DNA from: Geobacter sp.
GTDB taxonomy: Bacteria; Desulfobacterota; Desulfuromonadia; Geobacterales; DSM-12255
Reading direction: 5' to 3'
DNA length: 64,000 nt
Assembly: GCA_009684525.1 (NCBI GenBank)
Contig: WKKR01000002.1
Coordinates: 62,001 to 126,000 of the forward strand
Part shown: positions 7,994 to 16,053 of the stretch, one piece after another
How positions within the stretch are numbered: the first letter of the stretch is position 1
Layout of the letters: every line of letters begins with the position of its first letter
Made by a program: the position numbers and the translations under genes
Notes under the pieces: generated by a model
Seen by the model: the letters and a program-made list of their open reading frames with translations, nothing else
Told to the model about the DNA's origin: nothing
Database searches by the model: none

Positions 7994-8776
7994 TTATGAC
8001 CGCACTTGAACATTGACTTCGATTGGTAAACCATTACGGATCTCAAAGAGTATTGCAAAATCACTTTTTCCAAATCTTTTTTTGTACGATTTCCAATTTA
8101 GAATGAGGTTGTTAATTGCTTGAGTAGTACCTTCTATAGAGCATCCCGCCATATAGAAATAATATCCACCTGCACTTCTTCGAACTCGTTGAATGATAAA
8201 TGGATTATGCGATGAAACGTGTGAGCCTAATTCAAGTGCAATGTTATCATTTATGAACCTTGCCAAATTAGCTGAATTTTCAATGTATTCAGAAGTCGCG
8301 TTATATCCCGGTGAACCAATGCAAAATATTGTTGTTGAATTTGGAATATCATTTTCATTTGTAATTTCTCTATTTGGCGAGGCCTCAATGGCTAAAGTCG
8401 GAAATCTTAAAAACATTATTTTTTTGATCCATGGCAAATCGCGAAGGGACGTATCATCGAAGTTGAAAATTCGCGAGAAATTCCTTAAGGCGACTATTTC
8501 ATAATCAGGAATTGCTGAGCCGTAAAAATTTCTGCGCTGATCTCTGAAATCTTTTGATTCAATAACATTGAGTCGTGAGGTCATTGCTATAAAATGATTT
8601 GCTCCATTTAAAAAAAAGAGTTTTTTAGAACTCTGCTTTATCAAAACCACAATCGCTATTAGAATGACTCCGATAATTAACTCAATTATTGTGGAAATTA
8701 GATTTGTTCCGACTCCTCCACATATATTGCACCAATCGTCTATTTGACATGGGAATATAGTCAATAGCCTAGCCAT
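7994..8776 (-). CDS. AT-rich gene for a single-pass membrane-anchored protein, unknown function
   Basis: 260 residues, ATG at 8776. The coding sequence is clearly AT-rich and uses A/T-ending codons, unlike every neighbour, which points to recent acquisition. The N-terminus has three cysteines (PCQIDDWCNICGG), then one transmembrane helix (about 27-47, STIIELIIGVILIAIVVLIK). The rest is a soluble alpha/beta-looking domain, with TTIFCIGSPGYNATSEYIE near 150-168, which could be a Rossmann-like glycine loop, and an RRSAGGYYFYMAGCSIEG segment near 200-220. No family recognised. It sits directly beside the transposase unit. A membrane-anchored effector or defence protein is only one possibility. 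Confidence 0.65.
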   Translation of the reverse strand: MARLLTIFPCQIDDWCNICGGVGTNLISTIIELIIGVILIAIVVLIKQSSKKLFFLNGANHFIAMTSRLNVIESKDFRDQRRNFYGSAIPDYEIVALRNFSRIFNFDDTSLRDLPWIKKIMFLRFPTLAIEASPNREITNENDIPNSTTIFCIGSPGYNATSEYIENSANLARFINDNIALELGSHVSSHNPFIIQRVRRSAGGYYFYMAGCSIEGTTQAINNLILNWKSYKKRFGKSDFAILFEIRNGLPIEVNVQVRS

Positions 8777-9027
8777 ATAAAGTCCTCATTTTAGGCTGAG
8801 AAAAAATTTGGATGCCTGCGAGCAAATTTTGCGACACTAAACTTTTCACCTATTAAAGTAAACAGTTCCAATATCAACTTGCAAGATGTTCCGGGCAAAT
8901 TGGTCGTGTCACTTGTTGGAGCTGATTACTGGGGATCTGCCCCCACAATTATTTTCAAAACTGGACCTGCCAATGGGGCCAAAAATGCACTATCCTTTCA
9001 ATAACGGCACACTAGCGCAGGCCATTT

Positions 9028-10413
9028 TCAAAAGCAAAGCTCCGACAAGAGCTTGATACCCTGCGCTATCCCGTCTGCGGTCATCCCGCCGAAACCGAGC
9101 ATGAGGTTGGTTGCGGCAGGTTCGCCCGTGGCGCAGGTGGCGCTGAAGGGAAACAGATTGATCCCGTTGTTCGCTGCCCTGCGGAGTATCTCTGCCTCGC
9201 CGGGGTTCTTGGCGTCCAGTTGCAAGACCACGTGCAGCCCGGCACCCTGTCCGATGACGGTGGCCTTGTTGCCGAAATGCTGGGCGACGGCGTCGAGCAG
9301 GGCATCGTGCTTCTTCTGGTAGACAATGCGCATGCGCCGGACATGACGCTCCCAGTATCCCTGCTCCATGAACCTTGCCATGGTTTTCTGCTCAAGCAGC
9401 GAGACGGTGGAAAAATAATCGCGGTACAGCGCGCGGTACGGGGCAAGCAGCGAACGGGGCAGCACCATGTAGCTCAGGCGCAGTGCCGGGGACAGAATTT
9501 TGGAAAACGTCCCCAGGTAGATGATGTTGCCGTCCGGCCGCAGCCCTTGCAAGGAGGGAATCGGTTTACCGTGGTAGCGGAGCTCGCTGTCGTAATCGTC
9601 TTCGAGGATCAGCCTGTTGCCCGACTCCGCCCAGTCGATCAGGTTCAGCCGGTTGGCAATCGGCATGACGCAGCCAAGGGGGAGCTGATGGGAAGGGGTG
9701 ACGTAGGCGATGCTACAGTCACTGGCCCTGAGCATCTCAAGGTCGATCCCGCTCGGCCCGACGGCTATCGGGACGACCCGGAACGCATTGTTGCTGAAGA
9801 CCGCGCGCGGCAGGTGGTAACCGGGATTTTCCACCGCGACTGCTGCGTGGTCTGCCCGCAGCACGTGCGCCACGATATCCAGGCCCTGTTGCAGCCCCGC
9901 GCAGATGACGATCTGATCCGGCTCGCAGAGCACGCCCCGGGAGCGTTCCAGGTAGCGCTGGATGGTGAGGCGCAAGCCCCAATCCCCCTGGGGATCGCCG
10001 TACCCGGTCAGCTCGCGGGAGCTCCCGCGCAGGCACTCCAGGAAGCAGGTGCGCCAGAGCGCCGCGGGGAAGCTGGCAGGGTCGAGACGGGCAGGATGGA
10101 AATCGTAGGTGTAGGCTGGCGAAGGGTGCGGAAGGCGGCCTTGTTTTGTGCGGGGTTTCCGGGTGACGGCTTCATGATCCAACGCCGACACAAAATAGCC
10201 GCTGCGCTGCCTGCTATAGATATACCCTTCCGCGTACAGCTCGTGGTAGGCCCCTTCGACGGTATTGCGGCTGGTCGACAGCTCGGCTGCCAGATCCCTG
10301 ACCGACGGGAGCTTGGTATGGGCAGGCAGCTTCCCCGAGAGCACATGCTCCCGGATCTGCCGGTAGAGCTGCCGATATAACGGGGCAGTGTCGTTAGTGT
10401 CCAGAACAAACAT
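9028..10413 (-). CDS. MocR-type PLP-dependent transcriptional regulator
   Basis: 461 residues. The N-terminal GntR winged helix (about 8-75: PLYRQLYRQIREHVLSGKLP, then LPSVRDLAAELSTSRNTV) is joined to a fold-type I aminotransferase-like domain (about 110-461). The likely PLP lysine is in YLGTFSKILSPALRL, and the DDYDSE segment (near 275) is typical. Such proteins sense pyridoxal phosphate or amino compounds and regulate a divergent neighbour. Here the neighbour is a pyridoxamine oxidase-fold gene starting 61 bases away in the opposite direction, so control of that gene and of itself is likely. Confidence 0.9.
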   Translation of the reverse strand: MFVLDTNDTAPLYRQLYRQIREHVLSGKLPAHTKLPSVRDLAAELSTSRNTVEGAYHELYAEGYIYSRQRSGYFVSALDHEAVTRKPRTKQGRLPHPSPAYTYDFHPARLDPASFPAALWRTCFLECLRGSSRELTGYGDPQGDWGLRLTIQRYLERSRGVLCEPDQIVICAGLQQGLDIVAHVLRADHAAVAVENPGYHLPRAVFSNNAFRVVPIAVGPSGIDLEMLRASDCSIAYVTPSHQLPLGCVMPIANRLNLIDWAESGNRLILEDDYDSELRYHGKPIPSLQGLRPDGNIIYLGTFSKILSPALRLSYMVLPRSLLAPYRALYRDYFSTVSLLEQKTMARFMEQGYWERHVRRMRIVYQKKHDALLDAVAQHFGNKATVIGQGAGLHVVLQLDAKNPGEAEILRRAANNGINLFPFSATCATGEPAATNLMLGFGGMTADGIAQGIKLLSELCF

Positions 10414-10474
10414 AGAAACGTCCCATCACCGCATAGTGGCTGAAAAACCACGCAACACCATGGAGGTCGTACCG

Positions 10475-10846
10475 ATGATTCCCGAAAAACTGCTGGAAAT
10501 ACTGAAACAGGACGGCATTGTTGCCATCGCCACGCTGGGCCCGGACGGGCCGCATCTGGTCAACACCTGGAACAGCTACGTCCGCATAGCCGCAGATGGC
10601 CGCCTGCTGATCCCCGCCGGCTACATGCACCGCACCGAGGCCAATATCACCGTCAACCCGGAAGTCCTGATCACCCTGGGGAGCAGCAAGGTCCAGGGTC
10701 TGCACGGTCCCGGCGCCGGCTTCCTCATCAAGGGCAAAGCGGCCTTCATAACCTCCGGACCGGATTTCGACCTGCTCAAGTCAAAATTCGACTGGTTACG
10801 CGCTACCGTGGCAGTAACGCCCGATTCCATTACTCAGACGTGGTAG
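10475..10846 (+). CDS. Pyridoxamine 5'-phosphate oxidase-fold flavin-binding protein
   Basis: 123 residues from the ATG at 10475, which has GGAGGT eight bases before it; the upstream in-frame ATGs lack this. The split-barrel fold is suggested by IPEKLLEILKQDGIVAIATL at the start, the strand-rich centre with LLIPAGYMHRTEANI, and the C-terminal RATVAVTPDSITQTW. Members bind FMN or F420 and may act as oxidases, reductases or flavin carriers. It is too short and different to be called PdxH. Divergent to a MocR regulator, which probably controls it. Confidence 0.8.
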   Translation: MIPEKLLEILKQDGIVAIATLGPDGPHLVNTWNSYVRIAADGRLLIPAGYMHRTEANITVNPEVLITLGSSKVQGLHGPGAGFLIKGKAAFITSGPDFDLLKSKFDWLRATVAVTPDSITQTW

Positions 10847-11235
10847 GCCACACGAATCGATACCGGAGGAGAGCGCCAGCGAAACCGCAAAGATATGGAT
10901 GGTGAGGTCAAACCCGACAAACGCCTTTGATGGTTCCTGAGACATATCCGTTCCCTTGGTGGAGTCTGCGGCAACATAAAAAGCCGCACCAACCAGCGCA
11001 TTGCCGGCCGGTGCGGCCCTGAATCAACGGGGTGTTCCCCCTGTTGCCATTGCTTCACCTCTTCCGATGTTTTCTCAGCTACTACGGACTTTTACACCAC
11101 CTCCAGCCGGTTGGCAACCGTAAATGTCATTCGCACGATCCATTCATTCAGCCGTACACCGGTGCTGTGACAGCACCACTGTACGACCCCCTCGCCCTAT
11201 GTCAGTCCTGCCATACAAACTGCCACACCGCGCCG
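10847..11235. other. Intergenic stretch with hairpins and a possible gene remnant
   Basis: No full gene is seen. A stem GCCGCACC/GGTGCGGC (10983-10990 with 11010-11017) and a small perfect hairpin GGTGCTG-TGA-CAGCACC (11161-11177) lie between the two 3' gene ends and may stop transcription. On the minus strand a short reading frame starting near 10945 has a ribosome-site-like GGGAACGG and encodes about 30 mixed, partly hydrophobic residues before running into the neighbouring gene. It could be the decayed start of a lost gene. Confidence 0.35.
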
Positions 11236-11661
11236 CTACTTCACCATCCACGACGCCTTGGCCGGCAGCCTGGTCCCGTCTTCCAGGGTGGCCTGGGTGA
11301 GGCTGCCCGCCTCGGCCTGGATGCAGATGAAGTAGAGGTCCTCCGCGCCCGCCTTCCAGGCCCGCTCCCCCTCCGGGGCGACCCGGATCAGGCTCCCCTC
11401 GCTAATCGGGAACTCCTCGCCGTCCACATGGAACGTTCCGCTGCCACGCAGCACGATGTAGAGCTCTTCGTTCTTCGTGTGCCTATGGACGAACGGCATC
11501 CCCTTGCCGGCCGGCAGTCGGTTGAGCGAGACCTCGCAGCCAGTGAGGCCGAGCTCTTTGCCGATGAAGTACTTGCCGTGAAACCCCATGAAATCCCGCT
11601 CCAGCAGGTTTTCCAGCGGGCCGGCATCCTCTGCCGTGAAGTTCTTTCCGGTGATGGTCAT
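11236..11661 (-). CDS. Cupin-domain protein
   Basis: 141 residues forming a single cupin barrel. Motif 1 is visible as MPFVHRHTKNEELYIVLRG (metal ligands HxH and E) and motif 2 in the segment ending SEGSLIRVAPEGERAWKAG, where the usual second histidine is replaced. One-domain cupins of this type bind a metal and a small ligand; the specific role is unknown. It is the last gene of a minus-strand run (flavin reductase, FMN reductase, Fe-S protein, cupin) that appears to be controlled by the nearby TetR regulator. The start ATG has AAGGAGACAGACC before it. Confidence 0.82.
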   Translation of the reverse strand: MTITGKNFTAEDAGPLENLLERDFMGFHGKYFIGKELGLTGCEVSLNRLPAGKGMPFVHRHTKNEELYIVLRGSGTFHVDGEEFPISEGSLIRVAPEGERAWKAGAEDLYFICIQAEAGSLTQATLEDGTRLPAKASWMVK

Positions 11662-11700
11662 GGTCTGTCTCCTTTCGTAGCAGCCCCAAGGGGTGCTCTC

Positions 11701-12540
11701 TCAGTCGCGCCGGGACCCCGGCGGGATGCGCCCCTCGCAGGGGACCGCGGTCTGGCAGAGGCCGCAGCCTGTCGCCGTGACGCCATACTCCTTGGCGAGC
11801 GCGGCGATGACGGTCTTGTAGACGTAGTCCCGACAGATATCCTTGTCATGCCCCTCCCGCGACAGCGCCCCGACCGGGCAGCGGGCGATGCAGGCACCGC
11901 AGGTCCCCTCCCGGTAAAAGAGACAGTTGTGGCGGAAATGGGGAGCGGTGCGCGGCGTCGGCGTCAGAGGGAGGTCGGTGACGACACTGCCGCAGCGCTG
12001 GGCAATGCCAACGGGGGTGATCAGGCCGTCGTTCAGGCTGAAGGTGCCGAGCCCGGCGGCATAGGCGGCATGGCGCTCGGACCAGGTGGAGGCGATGCCG
12101 ACCGGCGTTTCGGCGAATTCCTGCCAGGAGGGGGCCAGTTGGGGCGCCACGGCCTTGTAGCCCTGCGCCTCCAGCCAGCTCACCAGCCGTTTCCGCAGGT
12201 CGGCGTTGCACTGCTCGCCAAAGGTGCGGGTCTGCGACCAGGCGCGGGACGGGAAACGCTTTTCCGGCCGGTTGCTGGCGCGGGTCGCAGGGGTGATCGG
12301 CAGGACCCAGCTGATCACCGTGGCGGCGCGGGCCTCCGGGCCGCAGGCGGCCTGCAGCACCTCATGCGGCGTCATGTGAAAGCTGCCGATGATCCGCTTG
12401 TAGTCGGCAAAGAGCGGATCGTCGGCAGCGGCGAACCCGACCAGCGGCGCGCTGAAATAAGGCTCGGTACTGTCCGGAAAGCGGTTCAGCGGGCTTTCGG
12501 CGACACAGCGGATAATCTCGTCGCGAACCTGTTCGTCCAT
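11701..12540 (-). CDS. Epoxyqueuosine reductase-like 4Fe-4S protein
   Basis: 279 residues from the ATG at 12540, preceded by AAGGAGGAGGGG; the longer upstream frame lacks such a site. It has two Fe-S motifs, CGACIARCP (about 226-234) and CGLCQTAVPC (about 261-270). The second is spaced unlike a standard CxxCxxCxxxCP cluster. The central part (ERHAAYAAGLGTFSLNDGLIT) is shared with the QueG-related ferredoxin family. It is not a true QueG, which has the DUF1730 domain and HEAT tail. It is probably an electron carrier or corrinoid/flavin-linked reductase. It is embedded with flavin reductase genes, consistent with a redox role. Confidence 0.75.
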   Translation of the reverse strand: MDEQVRDEIIRCVAESPLNRFPDSTEPYFSAPLVGFAAADDPLFADYKRIIGSFHMTPHEVLQAACGPEARAATVISWVLPITPATRASNRPEKRFPSRAWSQTRTFGEQCNADLRKRLVSWLEAQGYKAVAPQLAPSWQEFAETPVGIASTWSERHAAYAAGLGTFSLNDGLITPVGIAQRCGSVVTDLPLTPTPRTAPHFRHNCLFYREGTCGACIARCPVGALSREGHDKDICRDYVYKTVIAALAKEYGVTATGCGLCQTAVPCEGRIPPGSRRD

Positions 12541-12556
12541 CCCCTCCTCCTTCCGG

Positions 12557-13126
12557 TCAGGCCATGAGCCGGCGGGCCGTTTCCTCGGCCTGACGGAGTA
12601 TATGCTCAGGAACCGTGTCAACGCTGTTGGGGCCGATCCCGCAGGCCCGGATCAAATGGACTTCGGAGAAACCCACCCATTTCAGGAACATCTCGTAACG
12701 GGGGAAGATATCGGCGAACATCGCCTCATCCGGGTGCCCTTGCGTGAGAACGAAGACCATTTTTTTCGGGGAGAGACGGCTCGGTTGCGGACTGGTGCGG
12801 TAATCCGGGGTCAGGTAGGAGAAGGTCCGGTCGATGAACCCCTTCAGCTGGCTCGTGACCTCGCCGTAATAGACCGGAGTGGCGAGCAGTACCAGGTCTG
12901 CCTCGCTCACCGCGGCGAGCACCTCGGTCAGGTCGTCGTTCAGCACACATCTGTCGAGCTTTGTCTTGCAGACGTAACAACCCTGGCAGCCCCGATAGGC
13001 GAGACCGTTCAGCGTATATTCCGTGGTCTCGGCCCCGAGGCTTGTCGCGGTTTCCATGAACCGGCGCGCAATGGCGGTGCTGTTGCTGTTTGTACGGGGG
13101 CTTCCCAGCAGACTGACTATTTTCAT
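12557..13126 (-). CDS. NADPH-dependent FMN reductase / iron-sulfur flavoprotein-like
   Basis: 190 residues. The flavodoxin-like fold starts MKIVSLLGSPRTNSNSTAIA, the FMN phosphate-binding loop. A cysteine motif CQGCYVCKTKLDRC (about 47-60) follows, reminiscent of the compact 4Fe-4S motif of iron-sulfur flavoproteins. LVLLATPVYYGEVTSQLKGF is the second flavin-contact segment. It likely reduces flavins or quinone-like compounds using NAD(P)H or ferredoxin. The ATG at 13126 has GGAGGAG before it and overlaps the stop of the upstream flavin reductase gene by four bases, so the two are translationally coupled. Confidence 0.85.
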   Translation of the reverse strand: MKIVSLLGSPRTNSNSTAIARRFMETATSLGAETTEYTLNGLAYRGCQGCYVCKTKLDRCVLNDDLTEVLAAVSEADLVLLATPVYYGEVTSQLKGFIDRTFSYLTPDYRTSPQPSRLSPKKMVFVLTQGHPDEAMFADIFPRYEMFLKWVGFSEVHLIRACGIGPNSVDTVPEHILRQAEETARRLMA

Positions 13127-13707
13127 CGTTTCTCCTCCGCTCCTATGTTCTTGCCGATCTCCCATGCCGTGCCGATGCTGTCGCCCAGGCCGAAGTAGCG
13201 ACGGTGGGCCGAATCCCAGACGATCGGCCGCACCTTGGTGATGTCGGGGTAACCCTTGTCGCCGAGTACCGACTCGTCTGCCTTGATGTCGACGATCTCG
13301 CCGACGAACTGGGTATGCAGGCCGATCTCCAGGGTATGAAGCAGCCGGCACTCCACCACCAGCGGTGTCTCCCCCACATAGGGGGCATCCACCAGCTCGC
13401 TTCGCACCGGGGTCCAGCCGCAGGCGGCGAACTTGTCCACGTCGCGACCGGAGGCGATGCCACCGAAATCGGCCTCTGCCACCTGGGCCTGGGAAGGAAT
13501 ACTGACCGTGAACGCCCGGCGGGCCTCGATTGCCGCATAGCTGTGGGTGGCACGGCGAAGCGACACGGTCACGCAGGGTGGCTGGCTGCAGCAGATGCCG
13601 CCCCAGGCGGCGTTCATGAAGTTGGCCCTGCCATCGGCATCATACGTCCCGACCAGCCAGACCGGGCAGGGCATGGCCAGTGTCTTTGCTCCCATCGATT
13701 TCTTCAT
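13123..13707 (-). CDS. Flavin reductase family protein
   Basis: 194 residues with the split beta-barrel of the flavin reductase/FMN-binding family. Telling segments are PVWLVGTYDADGRANFMNAAWGG at the start (read in two parts here), TVSLRRATHSYAAI, FTVSIPS and HTQFVGEIVDIKADESV. These proteins bind FMN and often act as NAD(P)H:flavin reductases or oxygen/redox-stress proteins. It is the first gene of a probable four-gene operon. A palindrome 38 bases upstream (13745-13759) nearly matches the one before the adjacent TetR gene, so it is a probable TetR target. Confidence 0.85.
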   Translation of the reverse strand: MKKSMGAKTLAMPCPVWLVGTYDADGRANFMNAAWGGICCSQPPCVTVSLRRATHSYAAIEARRAFTVSIPSQAQVAEADFGGIASGRDVDKFAACGWTPVRSELVDAPYVGETPLVVECRLLHTLEIGLHTQFVGEIVDIKADESVLGDKGYPDITKVRPIVWDSAHRRYFGLGDSIGTAWEIGKNIGAEEKR

Positions 13708-13744
13708 CGGCTCCTCCTTCGGGTGTCAGAGTTATCATCCGCAT

Positions 13745-13759
13745 TAGACCGGTCGTCTA
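13745..13759. promoter_or_regulatory. Candidate TetR operator before the flavin reductase operon
   Basis: TAGACCGGTCGTCTA is a near-palindrome sharing TAGACC and GTCTA half-sites with the perfect palindrome before the TetR gene (14373-14388). It sits 38 bases upstream of the flavin reductase start codon. Confidence 0.65.
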
Positions 13760-13777
13760 GCATGCGGGCAAAAAAAT

Positions 13778-14362
13778 TTATCGCGGCCGCAGGGTGGTGG
13801 CAAAGAGGATGTCGAGGAAATCCCGCATCGGTTGCGGCGATTTCATCACCTTGGCCCGCAGGATCGCCCCTTCCCAGCCGGAAAGGATGAAGCAGGCCAC
13901 CGCCTCCACGTCCATCTCCCCCAGTTCCCCCCGTGTCTGGGCCTTGCGCAGGCAGGCGGCGAACTGCGCCCGCCAGAGGGAAAAGACCTGGTCGAGCCGC
14001 TCCCGGAACCGCTCGTTCAGGTCGGCCATCTCCTGGCCGAGGTTGCCGATCAGGCACCCCCTGGTGCAGCTGTTCTGGCTGACCCGCGTCAGGCCGCTTT
14101 CGAGAAAGTTGCGGATCCGGTTGAGCGGCGTCACCTCTTCGTCCTGCAGAAAGGTTTCCAGGCGCTGGGCAAAGCGTTCGGCAAAACGGTCGATCACCGC
14201 CAGGCCGAAATCCTCCTTGCTCCGGAAATAGTGGTAGAAGGAGCCTTTCGGGACCGCGGCCTCCTTGAGGATCGCCTCGATGCCGGTGGCGTTGTAGCCC
14301 TGGCGGGAGATCAGCTCAGTGCCGATCCGGACGATTTCCGTGCGCGTGTCTTTTTTGTCCAT
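13778..14362 (-). CDS. TetR family transcriptional repressor
   Basis: 194 residues from the ATG at 14362. The N-terminal helix-turn-helix (about 5-50) reads EIVRIGTELISRQGYNATGI then ILKEAAVPKGSFYHYFRSKE, a textbook TetR DNA-binding domain. The C-terminal ligand domain (60-194) includes the NSCTRGCLIGNLGQEMADL segment of the AcrR/TetR_C subgroup seen in quinone- or electrophile-responsive regulators. The perfect palindrome just before its start codon implies autoregulation, and the related site before the flavin reductase operon implies it represses that operon. Confidence 0.92.
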   Translation of the reverse strand: MDKKDTRTEIVRIGTELISRQGYNATGIEAILKEAAVPKGSFYHYFRSKEDFGLAVIDRFAERFAQRLETFLQDEEVTPLNRIRNFLESGLTRVSQNSCTRGCLIGNLGQEMADLNERFRERLDQVFSLWRAQFAACLRKAQTRGELGEMDVEAVACFILSGWEGAILRAKVMKSPQPMRDFLDILFATTLRPR

Positions 14363-14372
14363 GGGAAACGTA

Positions 14373-14388
14373 TAGACCGATCGGTCTA
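14373..14388. promoter_or_regulatory. Candidate TetR operator, perfect 16-bp palindrome
   Basis: TAGACCGATCGGTCTA lies 10 bases upstream of the TetR start codon. It is a perfect dyad and resembles the site at 13745-13759. Confidence 0.75.
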
Positions 14389-14414
14389 GCTTGTCAACCG
14401 GAAAGCTGCAGGGA

Positions 14415-15215
14415 TCACTCCTTTTCCGCCACCAGGTAGATCCGGTGAAAGACCAGCTCCACCCGGCCGGCGGCGTTCGCTTCCGCGACGAACGATTCCC
14501 TGATCCCCTGCAGGAGCTGCGCGGAAAAGTCCGCCGGCAGCGGCGCCGAAAAGCAGTCCTGGTTGAGATAGCCGGCAGCGGCGCCGGAGCGGAAGACATC
14601 GAGCGACTGATCGACCGTATACTCCTGCCGCTCCTCGTCAATCCGGCTGAAAGGGACCCGGAACCCTGCCTGCTCGAACAGCAGCCGGTAGTCGCCCGCT
14701 GTCTCGCGGAAATGCCAGGGGGGGCGGAAGCCGGCAAAGAGCGCATCGATCCGGGGCACCCGGCGGCAATGCTCGATTGCCCGGAGAAAGTTCGGACAAT
14801 AGCTCCTCGTAGCCGGGGCCTGGATGCCGACCCGCCCCGCCGGGCGCAGCGCCCGATGAAACCGCTCCAGCACGGCGGAGGGCTGGCTGAACCACTGGAA
14901 CACGGAGCTGCAGTAAAGAATATCGAATTCAGCCACGAAGGGAAGCTCGTCGGCAGACATGACCGAGAACTCGATCTCTTTGCCGGCGCAGAGCTCCCGC
15001 GACTGCCGGATCATCCCCTCGGCCGGGTCGATCCCCGCCACGCGCCCCGAGGTCAGCTCCCGCAGTTCGGTCGTCAGGTTGCCGGCGCCGCACCCCACGT
15101 CCAGTATGTCGGCATCCGGCTGGATGTCGAGCAGCTCCATGAGCTGCCTCCCTGCCGATGCCTGCACCAGGGACTTTTCCCGATAGAATGTCGAGATTGT
15201 CGAAAAATCGCTCAT
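14415..15215 (-). CDS. Class I SAM-dependent methyltransferase (BioC-like)
   Basis: 266 residues. SAM-binding motif I is ILDVGCGAGNLTTEL (about 37-51), motif II includes VAGIDPAEGMIRQS, and the later ILYCSSVFQWFSQP resembles BioC or trans-aconitate methyltransferases. BioC methylates malonyl-ACP in biotin synthesis, but no biotin gene is nearby, so I leave the substrate open. It follows another methyltransferase gene with only three bases between, so the two are co-transcribed from the promoter region shared with a divergent AraC regulator. Confidence 0.82.
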   Translation of the reverse strand: MSDFSTISTFYREKSLVQASAGRQLMELLDIQPDADILDVGCGAGNLTTELRELTSGRVAGIDPAEGMIRQSRELCAGKEIEFSVMSADELPFVAEFDILYCSSVFQWFSQPSAVLERFHRALRPAGRVGIQAPATRSYCPNFLRAIEHCRRVPRIDALFAGFRPPWHFRETAGDYRLLFEQAGFRVPFSRIDEERQEYTVDQSLDVFRSGAAAGYLNQDCFSAPLPADFSAQLLQGIRESFVAEANAAGRVELVFHRIYLVAEKE

Positions 15216-15218
15216 GAT

Positions 15219-15983
15219 TCACCCCTTCTTCGTGCCAACGAATACCCCGATCGGCACGGTATAGACCACCGTATCACCCTGACGGCGGGGGCTTATGCCC
15301 AGCGCGTCGACGCCGATGTCTGAGACGATCATTTCCTGCAACCGCTCCGCGTCCCCTTCCCTGGGAAAGGAGGCACGCAGCTGCGCTTCCAGTTCGATCT
15401 CCACCCCATAGGCGCTCTGCCGGCAACCCGTGAGTCCAGAGCCGGCAAACAGGGCGGCGAACTCATCAGTGGTCAGCGCGTGGGTGTGGGACGGGTCGCG
15501 CAGACGCTCCAGACAATCATAAGCTTTTGCCTTTTCCGGCGCAATGGCTACATCCGCCACCAGCACCCTGCCGCCGGGACGGCAGACCCTGATCATCTCC
15601 GCCAGCACCGCGCCGGGGTTGAGAAAGTGGTGAAAGCTGTAGCGGGTTATCACCAGAGAAAAGCAGCCGTCCTCATAGGGAAGCGGCAGAACGTCGCCGA
15701 CCCGCCAGAAGAGGTTGGCCAACCCCTGCTCCTGCTGGCGCTTTTCAGCCTGGGCAATCATGGCCGGCGTAATGTCTATGCCCGTGACACTGCCGCTGTG
15801 CCCGGCAAACGCACACGCCACCAGCCCCGGACCGCAGGCCACGTCGAGCACGCTGTCTCCCCGGCTCGGCCGCGCCATTGCCAGCAGCAGCTCCATGGCA
15901 TCCAGGTGGCCGGGTACCTGGGCAAACGGCACGGCCTGGCGGGAAAACTGATCAATGATCTCTTCGTTATGGCTCCGACTCAT
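15219..15983 (-). CDS. Class I SAM-dependent methyltransferase (UbiE/COQ5-like)
   Basis: 254 residues. Motif I is VLDVACGPGLVACAFAG (about 45-61), motif II VTGIDITPAMIAQAE, and motif IV/post I LVITRYSFHHFLNPGAVL, typical of the ubiE/methyltransferase-11 group. Small-molecule substrate unknown. It is the first gene of a two-methyltransferase unit. Its start is 70 bases from a divergent AraC-family regulator gene, the classic arrangement for local control. Confidence 0.85.
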   Translation of the reverse strand: MSRSHNEEIIDQFSRQAVPFAQVPGHLDAMELLLAMARPSRGDSVLDVACGPGLVACAFAGHSGSVTGIDITPAMIAQAEKRQQEQGLANLFWRVGDVLPLPYEDGCFSLVITRYSFHHFLNPGAVLAEMIRVCRPGGRVLVADVAIAPEKAKAYDCLERLRDPSHTHALTTDEFAALFAGSGLTGCRQSAYGVEIELEAQLRASFPREGDAERLQEMIVSDIGVDALGISPRRQGDTVVYTVPIGVFVGTKKG

Positions 15984-16053
15984 GGGGTCCGCTCCTCTCC
16001 GGATATGGTACCCAAAACTATAGCTTGATTCCGAATGTCTGTCTTTCTATACT

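Noticed and set aside
8777-9027. Possible insertion-sequence remnant between the AT-rich gene and the MocR gene
   Set aside because: I see neither terminal repeats nor a translatable transposase fragment. It is an unremarkable AT-rich gap.
10834-11058. 74-codon minus-strand frame after the PPOX gene
   Set aside because: It overlaps the PPOX 3' end and is arginine/proline-rich. A different short frame there may be a gene remnant, but neither is supported as a gene.
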